64,000 bases of DNA from Myxocyprinus asiaticus (Eukaryota; Chordata; Actinopteri; Cypriniformes; Catostomidae). This document shows positions 53,201 through 59,200 of the stretch, one piece after another. How positions within the stretch are numbered: the first letter of the stretch is position 1; each line of letters starts with the position of its first letter. Below the pieces are notes generated by a model, which searched no databases, had not been told where the DNA came from, and was given only the letters and a program-made list of their open reading frames with translations. The stretch lies in the NCBI RefSeq assembly GCF_019703515.2, contig NC_059347.1, forward strand, positions 26,304,501 through 26,368,500. Reading direction: 5' to 3'. The position numbers were made by a program, and so were the translations under genes.

Positions 53201-56200
53201 GATGTTTTTTAACATAGTAATATCTGAGGGATCGGAGATCACGCACATTCAGAAGTGGTTTTCGATTCCTTGAATCGTTTAACTATATTGTGCACTGTAG
53301 AGGGTGAAATGCCCCAAATCCTTCACATTTGTCTTTGGGGAATATTGTTCTCAAAATGCTGGATTATTTTCTGAAGCATCTGTTGGCAAATTGACAAGTC
53401 TCGAATGATCCTTGCTCTTGAAGGACTAAGCTGTTTTTGAAGGCTCATTATACAGTATACAGTACTATGACACAATTGCCTCACCAATTTAACATCTCCT
53501 GTTTCACATCGCCTTGTTATTTCAACTCGTCAAATTGTTATTAGTCTTAAATTTCCCGTCTCAACTTTTTTGGAGCGTGTTGCATTCATCTGATTTTAAA
53601 TGACTGTACATTTAAAGAAAAAACAATGAAATTCACAAGGTAAAACATCATATAATGTGTAGCTGTGGTGCTTTCAATATAGCAAAGGGTGAATATAATT
53701 TACATATCACTTGTTTTTGTTAACACTTTTCATACTGTCCCAACTTTTTTGGAATTGGGGTTGTATAAAAACATGCTATTACCACAGTACCATGCCCAAA
53801 ATATCATGTTAGTACCTTAGTACTTGTACCATAATACACTTGCCACTGAATATTTCTACAAATTAAAAATAACATTAATTAATTTCCTCTTAATATGGTT
53901 TGGTAATGGAACAATACATGACTAAAACACAGGGCAGCAATAAATAAAATGTAAACATGAAATCGTTTACAATAGCTTTTGCGGATTTGCATGGTGCCCT
54001 GCACATTGCACTGGGTTTTGCTTTATACTTGGTTGCAGCTCATGCTTTTCTACCCTTGAGTGAAAGTTACTGCCAGTCAAACTGACTGACAGAGCAAGTG
54101 AACTATTACTAATTATAGTCAACAACTCACACCATGAGTAAATATTCAAGAAAAGCCTTTATAAACTAATATTATAATGGTAAATTATCTATCTGTCTAT
54201 CTATCAGTCTGTCTGTCTGTCTGTCTGTCTATATGTATGTATGTCTGTATGTCAAATGTGCTGTTTTCCTCAGACACAGGATGGCAAAGAAATGTGTCAG
54301 CGTGTGTATGTTTGTGTGTGTGTGTGTGTGTGTGTGTGCTGCATTACCTTAGGCAAACCCACAGACTCCATGGCTCTGAGCCACTGCACAGTGTTATCTG
54401 TGTGTCTGAAGTGTAGTCCTGAGCGCTGGAGAGAGCACAAAACAAAATAAATAATTAATACAATAGCAGTACATTAATACATTTGAAATTATTTTTTGTC
54501 TGAATATAAAGCTGTTTTGATAATGTTGGGAGACTTTTCCCTACTGATTTTGTTTTGAATGTATGCAACAGAAATGAAAAAAGAAATATATTTGATATAT
54601 AAATGAGCAATTGTAACTCATTGTAACTCATCAGATTGTTAGTTAGTTGCTCTGTTTTCTCCTCCCTTGGGAATGAGATTTTGAAGAAGTGAGGATGTAT
54701 AATTAGAGTTTAATCCTGACAATGCATTGGGAAATACTGTCACAAACAACTGGACTTTGTAAGTGTCACAGCTAACAATTATGTAATTGGTGAATTCTGG
54801 GTTGAGTCTGTTTATGGTTCTTTTTTGGGGGGAGGGGGGTTGTGGAGAAGAAAAAAAAGCAGTCTAAACCAGCCTAAGATGGTTTGCTGGAATTAACTGG
54901 TCTCCCAGCAAGGTCAAGCTAATCCATGTCCCTGTTGGCTGGTTTTATATAGGTTTTATGCACTTTTTTGATGGTCAGTTGAAACCATCTTGGTCAGGTT
55001 GGGAGACCTGGGAACAATACATGCCTAAAACATGGAGAAGCAATAAGTAAACATGAAGCCATTTAGCTTTTCTGGCTTTGCATGGTGCCGTACACACTGC
55101 AGTGGATTCCACTTTATACTGCAATACTCATGCTTTACTCATACCTTTTCTGGCCTTGAGTGAAAGTTACTGCCAGCTTGAACCCGCAAAGATCACCTAG
55201 GCTAGTTTAAGGTGGGGTTTTTTTACCTGGGAGAGGAGCGTGATGCAGGTTCAGACTCTAACCTCCATCACCAACGTAAGTATCAGTGTCAGGAGCATGT
55301 GTACTAACCACTATGCCACGGCACCATTTTGGTCTGATTCTGTCTGTTTACCTATCAGCAAATGAATACCTTATAACGAGTTTGGTCCCTGTCATAAATC
55401 TTCTTCTCCGATACCAATTCAGGGGCGAAGAACTTGGCCAGTTTTCCAAGGTAGACCCCATTCTGCAAACCATCCTCCAGTTCTGTGGTTGGAGGCAGCT
55501 CCTCCTCCAGACATGCCTCCATCCATCTGAAATCAAAAGGCCGAGGTTTGTACACAGAATCAATCAATAAACAACAACTCTGCGTTCACCACTGTGTTCG
55601 AAAAAGTTCAAAGATAAAATTTTGCATATGGCAGAAACACAGACTTCAAAAATTCTCACTCTCAGCATCATAAAACATAAGTTAACGCTATTTTTAAACT
55701 CGCGAGAGAACCAAAAAGCAGCAATTAAGATATGTTTATTAAATATGTATGTCAGACTACAGTTCACTGGTCTGCCAAAGTTCTTCACTTTAACATGAGA
55801 GACAACTGACTACCTCACATAACAGCACAGGATAACGGAATCCCACAGAGCAGAAGCAACAAAAAGGAATTGCATTATATTAAATTCAGATATAAGAGAG
55901 TTACAGAATTTCAGTTCCTCCAAAAATGTGAGAAACACAGAGGACCACAACTTTTTTTGTAATATTCTCTAATTTCTTTGCAAAACCAGTGCTAACTTTC
56001 TCCATAGCAACCTGGTAAAGTAAAAAAAAAGAGTGACCTTGGACCATCCCCCAGTTTACACCATCAAAAAGTGTGTGCCAAAGAGTGAAAGGACATCAGT
56101 GCTTTTAACCATATTTAAATATTGTCTCTTCCAGCATGAGCAGTAAATAGTCAAGGATAAGCTACAACAGTTACCCTCCATTCCACTAGGTGTCGACAAA

Positions 56201-59200
56201 CCTGCGGGAAAAAATCTCCTGTCACACTATTTTTACTAAAGCAAAGAGGAAAAGAAACGCTGGCTTTAGTGTTCCTTTTATTATGAACACAACATGTGTA
56301 CACTTACAATTACAGGTTATTTGATGCTGTTTTCAAGTCAATCCAACGAGATGACTGTTTTTGATTTTGAATTCTGAATAGGATACTGAAAAAAGAAAGT
56401 ATACCTTATTTGTTCATTAGTTTGCAGTCTATCACAATAAGCATGTAGTCAGTTCATTAATCAGTTTTTCAGATCACTGAATCAATGAAATGTGCCTTTT
56501 CATACTGGTTGCTAGTTAGTGACCAAGTGAAAAAGTGACATCTGACATACTGAAAGACTGCTTGTGAAGGCACCTACACTGGGCTCCCTGAGCCCTGACG
56601 AGCTGTCTGCTGCACCTCCAATTCACAAACATGGAGAGGTCTCCATTTACAGTAAAAAGCTCAGATTTCCTAATTCAGGGATCCTGTTATCACCAAATCA
56701 TAGACAACAGATTTGTCAGCAAAAGTTTAGCATTTCAGGAATAAGGGCCCATAGTCAGTGTTAGAACTAATAGGTCAAGTAAAGAAAATGTCAGGAGTAG
56801 TTCACTCAAAAATGTAAATTCTGTCATCATTTACTCACCCATGTGTCGTTCTCAACTTTTATGATTTACTTTCTTCTGTCAAACAAATAAGTTGAGTTTT
56901 TCAAGAACAGCCGGGCTGCTCTTTTCCATATAATGAAAGTGAAAGTGGACTGGAGCTGTCTAGCTCCAAAAAAAAATAAAAAATATTAATAATAAAAAAA
57001 TAAAAATCATGTATAGAAAAAACAAAAAAAAACAAAAATGCATACACATACAAGCGTTATAAAACCAGTCAATTTGAATTATATGCTACATGTGCTACAT
57101 TTCTTTTATGATGCATTTTTGTCATTTTGAAGCTTGACAGCCCCAGTTTTTTCACTTTCATTAAAAAAATGGCCAGGATATTCTACTAAAAAACTGAGGA
57201 CATTTTTGGCTGAACTATTCCTTCTATATAGTACACAGCAAAACTTTAAAATATGCAGATTTAAGTTAATCTGTTAAAATGCCAATACTATGCTGCTGTT
57301 TGCAAGCCTTTGGTTAATAATTTGCTCAGTGACTCTTGGGTTGGTCAGCTGAACCAATTTATTTCCAAGACAACCTAAAGTATATACTGGAGTTGGTCAA
57401 ATATGTCAGTTTTGCGGTAACAGGAGAGGTCACAAGCATGCTTGCATGCAATTATTTGGTGCAGCACAAGCTGCAGGCTTTTATTATGCTCTAACGGGGC
57501 TACACCATGATACTTCTGATCAAAGAAACATTGCATGATATGTTATGCTTACTTTCACATAGGCCAAATGTCTACATACCTTGAAGGACCATTAAGATCT
57601 TTAGGTTGCTTAAATTAAAGACAACATAGAAGAAACGACAATGGCAAGGAAAACATTCTGCCCAGACATGTGTCAGCAATTCCCCAGCCTCCCACAAAAT
57701 CTGCTCTTTGTCAACACAAACTGAGCTGCTAAAGCTAGAGGGTTTCTGTGTCACATCACACCAGTACATGAGATTGTATCTTATTCAAGTGATTTTTATC
57801 TAACCAAAAATATGATATATAATTGCAATACTATATATTTTGAGAATGCCATGTTCATGCACAGGAGAATAACAGAATGATGAACATTATTTAGCCAAAT
57901 ATTAAATAATGGTCCTCTAAAAGAAAGTCAGCTACCTGATCATGTGATCTCAAAATGTCTTCGTTATAAGCTATGCATAACTTAATTTAATTTAAAATGA
58001 CTGATCTCAGTTCAGAACACTCTGGGCTGTCAGTAAAGGGTTAAACTTTTGATGCGCCGAGTCATGTAACAAAACAATATGGCGTTGATCACAGAAGAGT
58101 TTGTCTTTGGGAGAAATGCCAACAAAACTACATCTGGTAAGAAACCTCATTAAGTTTTTACACTGAAACCGGTTTGAGTCAAAGGATTAGCGTCTTGTTT
58201 CATCCAATATACCATTTTTAAAATTTGAGCGATTTATCGCAAAACAGCATGCTGTTAAATACAATGACTACTTACGAGGACTAGGCTATAGGCCTTTTTC
58301 CTTTGGAAATCTTATATTTACTCTGCATTATCACATTGAGAAAAAATGATTTGCTTTCAGAGGCTTCATATGGAGTTAGGATGAAAATAAGGTGTGTTTC
58401 AAAGTGTTCTGAGACCAGTACAGACAGAAAGCACACTGGAGGTGAAGTCATATTGATGTCTCATGCTTTTTGTCCATTCAAATGCTCTCTAGAATGAGAA
58501 TGTCCCTTCCCCTACCACCAACCAGCAAGTAGCAAATCATGGTTCATGGCTTTGAAAAACTAAAATCTACTGGCTGTTTAAAAAGACAAGCCCTTCAATA
58601 TGTCCCACCCAAACTTCCTGTTTCAATAGGAAATACGTCAACACAGGGCAGCAATTTGCACATGCAAAACAAATTAATGGGGTCAGGCCTTGAGGTGAAT
58701 GCTTCTGAGGGCCAGCTGACAGCTAAACTGTGAAACAAGAACACACTGTGGGATAATATTGGTTCAGTTGGGGAAGGAAGGATGCAATGATATGCACCAA
58801 AAATATCCACTTTGTTTGGTGAAATGACTTGACTGCTGGTCCAAAGAATTCAGTTCTAAAGGATATGACTGCAATCCTGAAGCAGAGAGGTTGTTGCCCT
58901 CTTATGACTTTTCACCTATTTATCTAGACTGCATGTATCTGTCTGACATGCTACTGAATTGAACGCCTACTTTTGCTAAAACAAATGTCCAGGGTCTGTT
59001 TATTGACTAATGAGTGGGTGATAGGGCAGCTGAGCTCATAGCTTATTATAATGGTCTGTATAACTAGTGAATTGAACCATAACATTACCTCTGAATTCAC
59101 CTTATTTTTATATAGCATAACCAGGATGGTCTTCCATTTTCCTGACTTGGCTAGTAGTGACGGTACTACCTGGAAAGTTTTACTGGAGTATTAAAGTACA

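Noticed and set aside
54180..54255. Regular short units considered as a CRISPR-like array
   Set aside because: Tetranucleotide microsatellite in a vertebrate intron; no repeat-spacer structure.
57572..57769. 65-codon minus-strand ORF ending near a donor-like site, considered as an alternative IQGAP2 first exon
   Set aside because: The peptide has no similarity to IQGAP N-termini and the phase needed to join exon 3 is not supported.
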